DNA of 64,000 nucleotides from JAVBPE01 sp031549865 (GTDB taxonomy: Bacteria; Bacillota_I; Bacilli_A; Acholeplasmatales; Anaeroplasmataceae): contig JAVBPE010000005.1 in assembly GCA_031549865.1 (NCBI GenBank), positions 1 through 64,000 on the forward strand. Reading direction: 5' to 3'. Every line of letters begins with the position of its first letter. Position 1 is the first letter of the stretch. Both the position numbers and the translations under genes were made by a program. The notes under the pieces are model-generated. The model was given only the letters and a program-made list of their open reading frames with translations, made no database searches and had not been told where the DNA came from. Positions 1 to 9,645 of this stretch are shown here, in pieces.

Positions 1-21
1 CCGGCTTTTTACCGGCTTTTT
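1..21. repeat. Short tandem direct repeat at window edge
   Basis: Two adjacent copies of CCGGCTTTTT (1-10 and 12-21). The surrounding 1-133 shows no convincing coding sequence, and no function can be assigned at the window edge. Confidence 0.35.
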
Positions 22-133
22 GGGTTATTTTTGGATGGTTTTGCATTAAAAAAGATTATGATTTACTACCTTTTAATTTAAGGATTTTCCTGTTTTGCTA
101 AGCTAAGCTAGAGAGTTACAATTTCTTAGGAGA

Positions 134-170
134 TAAAAAAAGAGAAAATATCATAATTATTTTCTCTTTT
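134..170 (-). terminator. Rho-independent terminator of adhE
   Basis: A 13-bp inverted repeat (138-150 with 158-170, loop of 7) just downstream of the adhE stop. Read on the minus strand it is followed by a run of seven T. This is a classic intrinsic terminator shape. Confidence 0.8.
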
Positions 171-177
171 AACTTTA

Positions 178-2799
178 TTATAAGAATTCTTCGTTATTAT
201 AAGCTTCTTTTAAAATTGATTGAATATCTTTAACTAAAGGCACGCGAGGGTTAGCAGGTGAACATTGATCTTCAAAAGCTAACATTGACAATTTTTCTAA
301 ACTATTCATATAAGTATTTTCATCTAAATTTTGGTTCTTAAAGTTCATTTTAATCCCTACTTTTTTGGCAAGTTCTCCACATGCTTTAGCATATGATTCG
401 ACACCTTCGGCAACTGTATTTGCAGGTAAACCTAAAATACGAGCTAGCTCAGCATATTTTTCATCGGCAACATAATAACTATATTTTGGCCAAGTAGATA
501 ATTTTTGAGGTTTTTGACCATTATATCTAATTGTGTGTGGTAATAATATAGCATTCGCTCTTCCATGAGGAATATGGAATTCAGCACCTAATTTATGTGC
601 CATTGAGTGATTCATACCTAAAAATGCATTCGCAAAGGCCATACCAGCTAATGCTGAAGCATTATGCATTTTCTCACGCGCTTCGGGATCATTTTTACCA
701 TTTAAATATGAACGTTCTAAATATTTAAATACCATTTTAATAGCTTGAACAGCAAGACCGTCTGTATAGTCATTAGCAAGTGTAGAAACAAATGCTTCAG
801 TTGCATGCGTTAATACATCCATACCAGTATCTGCTGTAATTGAAGCAGGAAGATTCATTGTAAAACTTGGGTCTATAATCGCAACAGTTGGAGTTAATGA
901 GTAATCTGCAAGGGGATATTTTTTATTTTCTACTTTATCTGAAATAACTGCAAATGGTGTTACTTCACTACCTGTACCTGAAGTTGTAGGGATACATACT
1001 AATTTAGCTCTTTTTCCTAATTCAGGATAACGGAAAGCTCTTTTTCTAATATCCATAAATTTTTGCTTTAAATCATTAAAATCAACCGATGGTTGTTCAT
1101 AGAATAACCACATTGCTTTTGCAGCATCCATTGGTGATCCACCACCTAAAGCAATGATTGTATCTGGTTCAAAAGAACGCATTAAATCAACACCTTTTTG
1201 AACTGTTTGAATTGATGGATCTGGTTCTACATCACAGAATAATTGATATTGAACTTCTTTTCTTCTTAACCCAAGTTGTTCAGTAACTTTTTTTACAAAG
1301 CCTAAATCTACCATTGAACGATCCGTAACAATAATAATTTTTTCCATTTCTTTCATTTGATGTAAGTATTCAATTGAATCTTTTTCAAAATAAATCTTTG
1401 AAGGTATTTTAAACCATTGCATATTATTACGTCTCCTTCCTAATTTCTTAATATTTAATAAATTAACTGCTGATACATTATCGGCTACTGAGTTTTTACC
1501 ATATGATCCACATCCTAATGTAAGTGAAGGTAAAAATGAATTGTAAACATTTCCTATTCCACCAAATGTTGCGGGTGAATTCCAAATAATTCTTATAGCA
1601 GGGATTAAATCTCCAAATTTAATAGCTAATTCTTTATTTCTTGTATGAATTGCAGCACTATGACCTAAACCATTAAATTCTACCATTTGTTTAGCAAAGT
1701 TTAGCCCTTCGTCTTCTGAATTTGACTTAATAACAGCTAATACTGGAGATAGTTTTTCACGACTCATTGGTTCATTTACTCCAACTTCACTGCACTCAAC
1801 TAACAGTATTGAAGTAATTTCTGGTACATCAAAACCTGCTTCATTAGCAATAAATTTTGGACTTTTTCCTACAACTACTGAATTTAATACTGCTTTTGAA
1901 TATTCTTCTTTTGAATTCACCTTAAACATGTAATTAATTAATTTATTCTTTTCTTCTTGATTACATAAATAAGCACCATACATTTTAAATTCATCAAGTG
2001 CAGAGTCATAAACTTCTTTATCGATAATTGCAGCTTGTTCTGAGGCACAAATCATCCCATTATCAAACGCTTTTGACATAACGATATCATTTATTGCTTG
2101 TTTTAAATCACAATCTTTATTTACATAAGCAGGAACATTCCCTGCTCCTACTCCTAAGGCTGGTTTTCCACATGAATATGCAGCTTTAACCATGGCATTT
2201 CCACCTGTGGCTAAAATAGTAGATACTCCATCATGGTTCATAAGTGCACTTGTTGCATCCATTGAAGGATGTTCAACCCATTGAATGCAGTTCTTTGGTG
2301 CTCCAGCAGCAACTGCAGCATCATAAACAACTTTTGCAGCCGCTACACTGCATTTTTGAGCACTTGGATGGAAAGCAAAAATAATGGGATTACGAGTTTT
2401 TAAACAAATTAATGCTTTAAATATTGTTGTTGATGTTGGATTTGTAACAGGTGTTACTCCACAAATCACTCCAACAGGTTCTGCAATTTCAGTTATACCT
2501 GTAACCTCATCTTCACTAATTACACCAACTGTTTTTAAATGACGCATATTATTAACAACATACTCACAAGCAAATAAATTTTTAGTTGCTTTATCTTCAA
2601 AAACACCTCTTTGTGTTTCTTTAATTGCTTCTAATGCTAATTCTCCATGCTTATCTAAAGCTGCAACAGATGCCTTTGCAACAATATAATCAATTTTTTC
2701 TTGTGTAAATGCTTCATATTCATCTAAGCATACTAACGCATTTGTAACTAAAATATTAACTTCTTCTTTTGGATTTATTTCATTATTTATATCATTCAT
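178..2799 (-). CDS. adhE: Bifunctional aldehyde-alcohol dehydrogenase AdhE
   Basis: AdhE converts acetyl-CoA to acetaldehyde and then ethanol with two NADH, the ethanol branch of mixed fermentation, in the cytosol, where it usually forms spirosomes. The N-terminal half is a CoA-acylating aldehyde dehydrogenase with the catalytic Cys in GMICASEQA (about residue 250). The C-terminal half is an iron-dependent alcohol dehydrogenase with GGGSPMDAAKA, HATEAF, NHSMAHKLGA and HIPHGRANA. The length (873 aa) is normal. An in-frame ATG exists at 2814, but it lies inside the ribosome binding site: GGAGG at 2808-2812 is 8 nt upstream of ATG 2799, so 2799 is chosen. The gene is monocistronic, followed by a terminator, and divergent from the pectinesterase gene. 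A cre-like site lies upstream. Confidence 0.96.
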   Translation of the reverse strand: MNDINNEINPKEEVNILVTNALVCLDEYEAFTQEKIDYIVAKASVAALDKHGELALEAIKETQRGVFEDKATKNLFACEYVVNNMRHLKTVGVISEDEVTGITEIAEPVGVICGVTPVTNPTSTTIFKALICLKTRNPIIFAFHPSAQKCSVAAAKVVYDAAVAAGAPKNCIQWVEHPSMDATSALMNHDGVSTILATGGNAMVKAAYSCGKPALGVGAGNVPAYVNKDCDLKQAINDIVMSKAFDNGMICASEQAAIIDKEVYDSALDEFKMYGAYLCNQEEKNKLINYMFKVNSKEEYSKAVLNSVVVGKSPKFIANEAGFDVPEITSILLVECSEVGVNEPMSREKLSPVLAVIKSNSEDEGLNFAKQMVEFNGLGHSAAIHTRNKELAIKFGDLIPAIRIIWNSPATFGGIGNVYNSFLPSLTLGCGSYGKNSVADNVSAVNLLNIKKLGRRRNNMQWFKIPSKIYFEKDSIEYLHQMKEMEKIIIVTDRSMVDLGFVKKVTEQLGLRRKEVQYQLFCDVEPDPSIQTVQKGVDLMRSFEPDTIIALGGGSPMDAAKAMWLFYEQPSVDFNDLKQKFMDIRKRAFRYPELGKRAKLVCIPTTSGTGSEVTPFAVISDKVENKKYPLADYSLTPTVAIIDPSFTMNLPASITADTGMDVLTHATEAFVSTLANDYTDGLAVQAIKMVFKYLERSYLNGKNDPEAREKMHNASALAGMAFANAFLGMNHSMAHKLGAEFHIPHGRANAILLPHTIRYNGQKPQKLSTWPKYSYYVADEKYAELARILGLPANTVAEGVESYAKACGELAKKVGIKMNFKNQNLDENTYMNSLEKLSMLAFEDQCSPANPRVPLVKDIQSILKEAYNNEEFL

Positions 2800-2837
2800 A
2801 TTTTTATCCTCCATAAATAAATATAAAATCTTATTCT

Positions 2838-2880
2838 ATACTATATATTATTATAATACTTAATTCTATTTATGTCCCAA
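2838..2880 (-). promoter_or_regulatory. Putative adhE promoter
   Basis: On the minus strand TTGGGA is followed after 16 nt by TATTAT within a very A/T-rich stretch. The match is moderate and alternative -10 hexamers overlap (TATAAT is 3 nt further on). Confidence 0.35.
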
Positions 2881-2890
2881 TAATTCAATT

Positions 2891-2904
2891 TGTAAACGTT
2901 TCTA
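2891..2904. promoter_or_regulatory. cre-like operator upstream of adhE
   Basis: TGTAAACGTTTCTA differs at one constrained position from the catabolite-responsive element TGWAARCGYTWNCW bound by CcpA. It sits just upstream of the proposed adhE -35. CcpA itself is not in the window, so carbon control is an inference. Confidence 0.45.
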
Positions 2905-3017
2905 TTAACTTTTTTTATAATATAATTACCTTTTTTTATTAAATAATAATTTGTGAAATGCTCGTGAAAGGTAATTGATAAGGCAATGAAAAGAAAATGA
3001 ATTTTTTTTGAAATCTA

Positions 3018-3045
3018 TTGAATTTGAATTATAAGGATATATACT
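3018..3045 (+). promoter_or_regulatory. Promoter of the pectinesterase gene
   Basis: TTGAAT (3018-3023), 16-nt spacer, TATACT (3040-3045). The predicted start, near 3052, falls inside the cre-like palindrome 3051-3064, the usual place for a repressing operator. Confidence 0.55.
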
Positions 3046-3050
3046 ATTTT

Positions 3051-3064
3051 TGTAAGCGCTTAAA
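3051..3064. promoter_or_regulatory. cre-like operator over the pectinesterase start site
   Basis: TGTAAGCGCTTAAA differs at one position from the ideal palindromic cre TGTAAGCGCTTACA. It covers the inferred +1 of the pectinesterase promoter, which would give CcpA-type repression when preferred sugars are present. CcpA is not seen in the window. Confidence 0.6.
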
Positions 3065-3098
3065 TGCGCGGAAATTTCAAAGAAAGTTGAGAAAAGAA

Positions 3099-6000
3099 AT
3101 GAAAAGAAATGTAAAGAAGTTATTCTTGGCACTTACTTTAGGCGTATGTTTCTTCAGCATCATTGCATGTAACAATGATTCAGATACACCTGAAAGTTCA
3201 AGTATAACTACACAAACACAAACTAGTACATCAACTCCTACTAGCGAACCTACTAGCAATCCAACTAGCGATGCTACTAGCACTCCTACTAGTGAAGCTA
3301 CAAGTACTCCTACTAGTAATCCAACTAGCGAGTCTTCAAGTACTTCTACTAGTACTCCTACTTCTAGTACGGATCCAAATTATCCTGATGCACCGGTTTC
3401 TGAAGAAGATGTTACTAAAACTTATGTAATATCTACAATCGAACATTTACAAGTTTTATCTAGTTTAGCATCTGCTGAAGCAAAATATGTTTTAGATGCT
3501 GATTTAGATTTTACAGGAGTAACAATTGAAACTCCTGCATGTATATTTAAAGGTGAATTTGACGGACAAGGGCATACTATTAAAAATTTAGTTGTTCTTG
3601 AAGGTGGAAACAAAGCTGGGTTATTATTTGCACAAGTTGTAAATGGTAGCGTTTCTAATTTAAAATTTAATAGTTGTGGAGTTACATCTACAAATGAATC
3701 ACCTGGTATCGTAGCTGGTCTATGTGAAGGTGGAAATTTTAAAGATATTGAATTTGCAAACTGCTCAGTTGAAACTTCAAACAACTATGCTGGTTTCTTA
3801 TATGCTAGAAACACTTTAAACAAAGTTAATGGAACAGATGTTGTGATCAATATTGAAGGTATTACTGTTAAGAGTGGTTCATTTTCAAAATGTACACAAT
3901 ATGGTGGCGTTATAACAGGTGACCACGTTGCTGGAACTACTATTAACTTTAAGAATATTGATGTGAATGCAACATTTACTTCTTCTGGTAACGGTGCTGT
4001 AATCGGTGGACGTGACCGTGGTGCTACATCTACATTCGAAAATGTTATAATTCGTAAAGCTGATGTTTCTACTGCATCAATAGGTTTATTAACAAGCGGA
4101 AATACTGCTTGTGATGTATCATATAAAAATGTTGTTATCTTAAATACAACATCTACAGCTCCATGGACAGGTAAAGGTTCTGCAAGAATCACTTATGATA
4201 ACTGTTATATGGTTGGCTCAACTGCAACAGCAAATTACGAAGTTATAGCAAACGCTGATGCTGCAGATGCAACATGGTTACAAAATACATTAAATCTTGA
4301 TATGACAGCATGGGAAATTGATAATGAAACATTAAAGTTAAAATCATCATCTCCTAATACTCCAACAATGGGAGCAACAATTGTAAGTATCAAAATATCT
4401 GCAACTAAGGCTAAAACTCGTTTTATTATAGGCGAAGCGTTTAATGCTTCATCATTAGCTGTTACTGCTACATATTCAGATGGCGTTCAAATTTTACTTG
4501 ATGATTCATTATTCGAAATTGATTATCAAGAATTTGACAAAAATGCTGTTGGTACATATAAAATAAAAGTTGAAATTCCAAATACAGATATTGTAGAAGA
4601 ATATAGTGTAACTGTTGTATCATTATCTTCATTTGCAATTTATGATGAATTTACGGTTAAAACTTATGTAATTGGCAATGATATTTCATATGATAATTTA
4701 GTTGTTAAGGGTGTATATTCTGATGGTGTTCAAGCAACAACTACTGCTTACTCAAAAGATACTACATTTGATAAAACTAAAGCAGGTGAATATACTGTAA
4801 CAATTACATTAGGTGAATTTGAAGCTAAAACATACACTGTATCTGTTATTGATACTAAACCACAAATTGTAAATAATTATTTATACATTTCAGTAGATAA
4901 AAACTATGCTGGTCGTGATGGCGCATTAGTTGATGGTATTGAAACATTTAAGACTATTACTGCTGCGGTTGATTATTTAGCTGCATTAAAATTAGATAGT
5001 AATATTAATAAAGTTATTTATTTAACTGCTGGTACTTATACTGAAAAAGTAACTATTCCTCAAGCTTTAACTAATCTATTTATGATAGGTGAAGGACAAG
5101 ATAATACGAAACTTGAATATGGTGCTGCTGCTGGACATAAAGATCCTGCTGGTAATAACTGGGGAACTCAAGGTTCTGCAACATTAACTGTAAAAGCTGC
5201 TGGTTTCTTCATGGCAAATATGCAAGTTAATAATACGTTTGATTATTATGGTGAAATAACTAAAGTTGGTGAAAAATTAGCTGATACTCAAGGTGTTGCT
5301 GTAGTTGTTGAAGCTGATCAAGTAACATTCTATAAAGTTACAATGCTTGGTAACCAAGATACATTATATGCAAAATCTGGCCGTCAATATTATAAAGAAT
5401 GTTATATTGCTGGTAACGTTGACTTCATTTTCGGAAATAATGCTCCTGCTTTATTTGAAGATTGTACAATTCATATTGTATATCGTAATGCAACTAATAA
5501 TGGTTATATAACAGCTGCAAAAGGAACAAGTTCTGCTTCTGATGATTCAGAAAAAGGTAAATATGGTTATGTCTTCTTAAATTGTAACCTAACTGCTGAT
5601 GCTAATGTTGGTGAAGGTACAGTTTCATTAGGACGTCCATGGGGTAAATTATCAACTATAGCATATATCAATTGTGAAATGGGCGCTCATATTTCTAAAA
5701 ATGCTTATTCTGCTGGTGTAAGTGGAATGACACGTTGGTATGAAATGAGTGGAAATGCTCCTCAAAATGCTGACTTTGTTGAATATGGAACAACTGGTGC
5801 TGGTGCAATCACTACTGCTGTTAATGGTGGTTCAATTTTAACAAAAGAAGTTGCTGATACATATACAATAGAAAATATATTTGCTGCAAAAAATGGTAAT
5901 TTAACATTCTCTGCTGCTTGGAACCCAACTACAAAAATTACTGCTTTAGAAAGTTTTAAAGAAAGAGTTGTTCTTACTTCTATTACTTTAAGTAGTGAAA

Positions 6001-7952
6001 AAGAAACATTATTTGTTGATGATGAAATTACTTTAGTTGCAACAATTAATCCTTTCAATGCTGAAAATAAAGAAGTTACTTGGGATTCAAGTAACAAAAC
6101 TGTTGCGACAGTTTCTAATGGTAAAGTTATAGCTTTAGCTGCAGGTACTACTACTATTACTGTAACTTGTGGTGCAAAATCTGCTACATGTGAAATTACT
6201 GTATCTGCTGATGCAAAAACTAATGTTGTATCATTTGTAACAAATGGCGCAGCTGAAATAATTCCTTCTAAAGATGTAATTGATGGTAGAGCTGTTGATT
6301 TAAGTGATGTAAATGTAACAAAGGATGGTTATGTATTTATTGGTTGGTATACTGATGAAGCTTTAACTAAAGCTTTTGATACTGAAACTTTAATTACTGA
6401 AGCTACTACTTTATATGCAAAATGGACAGCACATGCCGATATTCCATATTCAAATGTAACATACATTATGGATGGAACTGAAGGAAATAATGTAAATTCA
6501 TTCTCATATGATGGTAATAACCAAGGCAAAACTGCAGAAACTCCTGCAACATGGTATGGATTAAATATCTATGGGGCAAAATTAACATTCTCTGCAACTA
6601 GAACACAAATGAATGCAGCTACTTTCATTAAATTTAATGTTAAAGCTGGTGCAGTTGTTACGTTAGTTGGAACTACAAATGCTTTAAAATTTACTATTAA
6701 CAATGGAACAGAATATATTGGAATTGGTAGTATGATGTTTACTGAAGATTCAGAAGTTTTAATTGAATGTACTGTAAACGGATATCTTACACATTTAATT
6801 GTTGAATATCCAAGTCAAAAAAATATTAATTATTCATTTGATAAAAATGAAACTGCGGTTGCAGAAAACAATGAATATATCTTCCTTTTAAAAGACAAAC
6901 AAAGTGGAACTGGGGCTGTTTATTTTAATGGCTTAACAATTGATGCAACTTCTGGAAAGATTAGTTCACGTGGAACAGACGCTCAAGTAAACGTAAATAC
7001 TACAATTCAATTCTTAATGCCTGCAAGAGCAACTGTAGAATTTAAAGTTTATAAAATTGCAAACTGGACATTAGATGGTGAAGCAATAAGTGATGCCGTT
7101 ACTACAAAGACATATGATGAAGCTACTCTTGTAACTTTAAAATGTACAGGTAATGATTATTTATACTATATAAATATTACAACACCAGATCCAATTCCTG
7201 CAGTGAACAAAACTTGGCAATTTAAAGGTGAAGCAGCTGATGCTACACAAGTTTCATTTGCTAATCATGCTGCTGTTGAAGGTGATGGTGTGTCTTGGGA
7301 AGGTCTTACATTAGTAAAATCTAGTGAAAATAGCCCAAAAATCCAAGATAACAAAGGTGGAGACGGCGCTCAATTCAATGTTGGAAAATATGAATTTGAT
7401 GTTGCTGCTGGGGCAATTGTAACTGTTATCGTTTATCCTTCATATGGTCCAGTTTACTCTGTAAATGGTGGAGAAGTACAAGAAAAAACTACTAGTGTAA
7501 CTACTATTGCTAAAGAAGGTAAATGCATTATTGATATAACTACATCTGGTTATTTATATAGTATTTCTGTATCTTATCCTGAACCTATTCAAAAAGTTAA
7601 CAAAACTTGGTTATTTAAAGGAACAGTTACAGATCCTGAAACAACAGTAACTTTAGAAGCAAAAGCTGTATTTCAAGGAACTGGTGCTTCTTGGGAAGGA
7701 ATTACATTAGTATCAGAAGGAAAAATTCGTGATAACAATGGAAATGGTGCTGAATTTGGTATTGGCACTTATGAAATTGATGTATTAGCTGGTGCCGTAG
7801 TAACTCTTGTTGATTACAGTGGAGCTGCTGCAACATATACAATAAATGGTGAAACTACAAATACATATACATTTAATGAAGATGGTAAATGTACAATAGT
7901 CGTAACTGGTGCTGGATATTTCAATAGTATTTCAGTGACATATAATAATTAA
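3099..7952 (+). CDS. Multidomain secreted pectin methylesterase lipoprotein (CE8)
   Basis: Predicted to demethylate pectin outside the cell while anchored by lipid. Start at 3099 chosen because MKRNVKK plus a hydrophobic stretch and the lipobox IIAC (Cys24) form a clean lipoprotein signal; the frame is open 27 codons upstream. Order: Ser/Thr/Pro linker (about 28-95, imperfect TSxPTS repeats), GLUG-like beta-helix piece (GEFDGQGHTIKNL), two Ig-like domains, CE8 domain (about 595-930), Big_2 domain, InlB-type B repeat (GYVFIGWYTD), then four related beta-sandwich repeats. The CE8 signatures are complete: QDTLY (Gln753, Asp754), DFIFG (nucleophile Asp775) and LGRPWG (Arg846), spaced as in characterised pectinesterases. 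The C-terminal repeats (WLFKG...WEGITL) may bind carbohydrate, an inference. Single gene, cre-like site at its start. Confidence 0.93.
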   Translation: MKRNVKKLFLALTLGVCFFSIIACNNDSDTPESSSITTQTQTSTSTPTSEPTSNPTSDATSTPTSEATSTPTSNPTSESSSTSTSTPTSSTDPNYPDAPVSEEDVTKTYVISTIEHLQVLSSLASAEAKYVLDADLDFTGVTIETPACIFKGEFDGQGHTIKNLVVLEGGNKAGLLFAQVVNGSVSNLKFNSCGVTSTNESPGIVAGLCEGGNFKDIEFANCSVETSNNYAGFLYARNTLNKVNGTDVVINIEGITVKSGSFSKCTQYGGVITGDHVAGTTINFKNIDVNATFTSSGNGAVIGGRDRGATSTFENVIIRKADVSTASIGLLTSGNTACDVSYKNVVILNTTSTAPWTGKGSARITYDNCYMVGSTATANYEVIANADAADATWLQNTLNLDMTAWEIDNETLKLKSSSPNTPTMGATIVSIKISATKAKTRFIIGEAFNASSLAVTATYSDGVQILLDDSLFEIDYQEFDKNAVGTYKIKVEIPNTDIVEEYSVTVVSLSSFAIYDEFTVKTYVIGNDISYDNLVVKGVYSDGVQATTTAYSKDTTFDKTKAGEYTVTITLGEFEAKTYTVSVIDTKPQIVNNYLYISVDKNYAGRDGALVDGIETFKTITAAVDYLAALKLDSNINKVIYLTAGTYTEKVTIPQALTNLFMIGEGQDNTKLEYGAAAGHKDPAGNNWGTQGSATLTVKAAGFFMANMQVNNTFDYYGEITKVGEKLADTQGVAVVVEADQVTFYKVTMLGNQDTLYAKSGRQYYKECYIAGNVDFIFGNNAPALFEDCTIHIVYRNATNNGYITAAKGTSSASDDSEKGKYGYVFLNCNLTADANVGEGTVSLGRPWGKLSTIAYINCEMGAHISKNAYSAGVSGMTRWYEMSGNAPQNADFVEYGTTGAGAITTAVNGGSILTKEVADTYTIENIFAAKNGNLTFSAAWNPTTKITALESFKERVVLTSITLSSEKETLFVDDEITLVATINPFNAENKEVTWDSSNKTVATVSNGKVIALAAGTTTITVTCGAKSATCEITVSADAKTNVVSFVTNGAAEIIPSKDVIDGRAVDLSDVNVTKDGYVFIGWYTDEALTKAFDTETLITEATTLYAKWTAHADIPYSNVTYIMDGTEGNNVNSFSYDGNNQGKTAETPATWYGLNIYGAKLTFSATRTQMNAATFIKFNVKAGAVVTLVGTTNALKFTINNGTEYIGIGSMMFTEDSEVLIECTVNGYLTHLIVEYPSQKNINYSFDKNETAVAENNEYIFLLKDKQSGTGAVYFNGLTIDATSGKISSRGTDAQVNVNTTIQFLMPARATVEFKVYKIANWTLDGEAISDAVTTKTYDEATLVTLKCTGNDYLYYINITTPDPIPAVNKTWQFKGEAADATQVSFANHAAVEGDGVSWEGLTLVKSSENSPKIQDNKGGDGAQFNVGKYEFDVAAGAIVTVIVYPSYGPVYSVNGGEVQEKTTSVTTIAKEGKCIIDITTSGYLYSISVSYPEPIQKVNKTWLFKGTVTDPETTVTLEAKAVFQGTGASWEGITLVSEGKIRDNNGNGAEFGIGTYEIDVLAGAVVTLVDYSGAAATYTINGETTNTYTFNEDGKCTIVVTGAGYFNSISVTYNN

Positions 7953-7962
7953 TATTTAAAAT

Positions 7963-7996
7963 AAAAGAGTTTTAGGATGATCCTAAAACTCTTTTT
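7963..7996. terminator. Bidirectional terminator between pectinesterase and acetate transporter genes
   Basis: A 15-bp perfect stem (7963-7977 with 7981-7995) with a 3-nt loop and T-rich flank, between two convergent genes. It can serve both strands. Confidence 0.85.
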
Positions 7997-8009
7997 AAAT
8001 TATATAAAT

Positions 8010-8570
8010 TTAATCGTGCTTCTTACCAAGTGGTAATATAGTTTTTCCAAACTCGTTATTAATAATTTGTGCACTTGCAGCATATATTGCTGATAATCCA
8101 CAAATGATACCTACAACTCCTGCCGCAATAGTTATTCCCTTTATTTCTGTGAAATCACCAATTGATAATAATAAGAATAATATGGTAAGTGATCCAAACA
8201 CTACTTGCGATGCTCTATCATGCTTTAATGTTCCAATAAACATTACTAGGGTATACAATGCCCATAACAACAAGTAAAATCCCATTGATACATTGTCTGC
8301 TTTAGCGCTTAGGTCACTTGTCCATATTAAGACTAATGAAAACCAAAATGCACCATATGATACAAATGCTGTTCCAGCGAAAGTATTACCATTTTTAAAT
8401 TCAAAAATACCTGCGATTAGTTGTGCTAATCCACCTAAGCAAATTCCCATTGCTACTATCATAATGTTTAATTCTAAAATTCCTGCATTATGAATATTTA
8501 ATAATACTGTTGTCATTCCAAATCCTAATAATCCTAGTGGTCCTGGATTTGCAATTTTTTTATTTTCCAT
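8010..8570 (-). CDS. satP: Acetate/succinate transporter, SatP/YaaH (GPR1/FUN34) family
   Basis: A 186-aa integral membrane protein with six hydrophobic segments and the family signature NPGPLGLLGFG at residues 8-18. Family members move acetate or succinate with protons across the cytoplasmic membrane. SD AAGGAG lies about 11 nt before the ATG. The gene has its own promoter and is convergent with the pectinesterase gene, whose product releases methanol rather than acetate, so no direct functional link is claimed. Uptake versus export of fermentation acetate cannot be told from sequence. Confidence 0.88.
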   Translation of the reverse strand: MENKKIANPGPLGLLGFGMTTVLLNIHNAGILELNIMIVAMGICLGGLAQLIAGIFEFKNGNTFAGTAFVSYGAFWFSLVLIWTSDLSAKADNVSMGFYLLLWALYTLVMFIGTLKHDRASQVVFGSLTILFLLLSIGDFTEIKGITIAAGVVGIICGLSAIYAASAQIINNEFGKTILPLGKKHD

Positions 8571-8599
8571 TTATATTCTTTCTCCTTATAAACCACTCC

Positions 8600-8628
8600 A
8601 ATATATCATAAGTAATTGTAGAAGTAAA
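8600..8628 (-). promoter_or_regulatory. Promoter of satP
   Basis: Minus-strand TTTACT (8623-8628), 17-nt spacer, TATATT (8600-8605), about 30 nt before the start codon. Confidence 0.5.
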
Positions 8629-8643
8629 TATCTAAAATATAAG

Positions 8644-8668
8644 AAAGCCCTTTATAACGGGCTTTTTT
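8644..8668 (+). terminator. GC-containing hairpin with T run on the plus strand
   Basis: AAAGCCC pairs with GGGCTTT around an 8-nt loop, followed by T residues on the plus strand. Both flanking genes are on the minus strand, where the tail is poorer, so it is either a weak second cysK terminator or a barrier to antisense reading. Confidence 0.45.
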
Positions 8669-8703
8669 GCATTTTATAAATCCTTAAATAGAAAAATCAA
8701 AAT

Positions 8704-8726
8704 AAAAAGACTTTTAAAAGTCTTTT
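8704..8726 (-). terminator. Terminator of the nadA-cysK operon
   Basis: A perfect 22-bp palindrome (AAAAGACTTTT and its complement) directly after the cysK stop, followed by T residues on the minus strand. Confidence 0.65.
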
Positions 8727-8727
8727 A

Positions 8728-9645
8728 TTAATATAAATCAGTTGATAAATACCTCTCACCACTATCACTAAATATTATAATTATATTTTTATTTATAATT
8801 TTTTTACTTAATTCTAGCGCGGCACCTAAAGCTGCACCTGATGAAATACCAACTAGGATCCCTTCTTTTTTGGCAATTAAATTAGCACATCTATATGCTT
8901 CTTCATTAGTTATAGTCAATATCTCATCAACATAATCAAGATTTAATATTTTAGGGATAAAGCCTGCACCTATTCCTTGAATTTTATGAGAGCCACTTAT
9001 CCCTTTTGTAATAAAAGGAGATGATAATGGTTCAACGCCAATAATTTTTATATTAGGATTCTTCTCTTTTAAAAATTTACCAATGCCACTGATTGTACCA
9101 CCAGTTCCAATCGCTGAAATTAAATAATCAATGTTTCCATCCATTGCATCATATATTTCTGGTCCTGTAGTAGTATAATGAGCCAAAGGGTTATTAAAAT
9201 TATCGAATTGAGAAGGCATAAATGAATTTTTATTTTCTTCTTTTATTTTTAAAGCTAAATCAATAGCTCCGCTCATTCCTAAAATTCCAGGTGTTAAAAC
9301 AACCTTAGTCCCATATGCTTCCATTAATTTTATTCTTTCATTACTCATGGAATCAGGCATAGTTATAACCAATTTTAATTTTTTAAGTGCACAAACCATT
9401 GATAACCCAATTCCCGTGTTACCACTAGTCGCATCGACTATTAATGTTTCTTGATTTATTAATCCATCATTAATTGCTTCTTCAATCATTTTTAAAGCCG
9501 CTCTATCTTTTATACTACCAGCGGGGTTAAACATTTCCATTTTTGCAAATAGATTATTAATTGATTTAGTTTCTTTTTCTATCTCATTTAATTTTAGAAT
9601 TGGAGTATTTCCAATTAAATCTATAATTTTATTATAATATTTCAT
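8728..9645 (-). CDS. cysK: Cysteine synthase (O-acetylserine sulfhydrylase)
   Basis: PLP enzyme making cysteine from O-acetylserine and sulfide. The PLP lysine is Lys46 in NPAGSIKDRAA. TSGNTGIGL binds the substrate carboxylate, GTGGTISG binds the cofactor phosphate, and GISSGAALGAAL is near the C-terminus. The length of 305 aa is usual. The ATG overlaps the nadA stop by one base (TAATG), which indicates translational coupling. No serine acetyltransferase gene is nearby. Pairing with nadA is unusual; a supply of cysteine for the NadA iron-sulfur cluster is conceivable but only an inference. Confidence 0.93.
   Translation of the reverse strand: MKYYNKIIDLIGNTPILKLNEIEKETKSINNLFAKMEMFNPAGSIKDRAALKMIEEAINDGLINQETLIVDATSGNTGIGLSMVCALKKLKLVITMPDSMSNERIKLMEAYGTKVVLTPGILGMSGAIDLALKIKEENKNSFMPSQFDNFNNPLAHYTTTGPEIYDAMDGNIDYLISAIGTGGTISGIGKFLKEKNPNIKIIGVEPLSSPFITKGISGSHKIQGIGAGFIPKILNLDYVDEILTITNEEAYRCANLIAKKEGILVGISSGAALGAALELSKKIINKNIIIIFSDSGERYLSTDLY

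Noticed and set aside
2951..2970. Rex-like site TTGTGAAATGCTCGTGAA near adhE
   Set aside because: The right half does not form the inverted repeat TTCACAA needed for a Rex operator.
2926..3283. Small minus-strand open frames opposite the pectinesterase start
   Set aside because: They overlap the promoter, signal peptide and Ser/Thr repeat of the real gene, have no SD and show no protein-like pattern.
3180..3380. Tandem Thr-Ser-Pro codons as a possible CRISPR or regulatory repeat
   Set aside because: They are in frame and encode the low-complexity linker behind the lipobox; no spacer structure.
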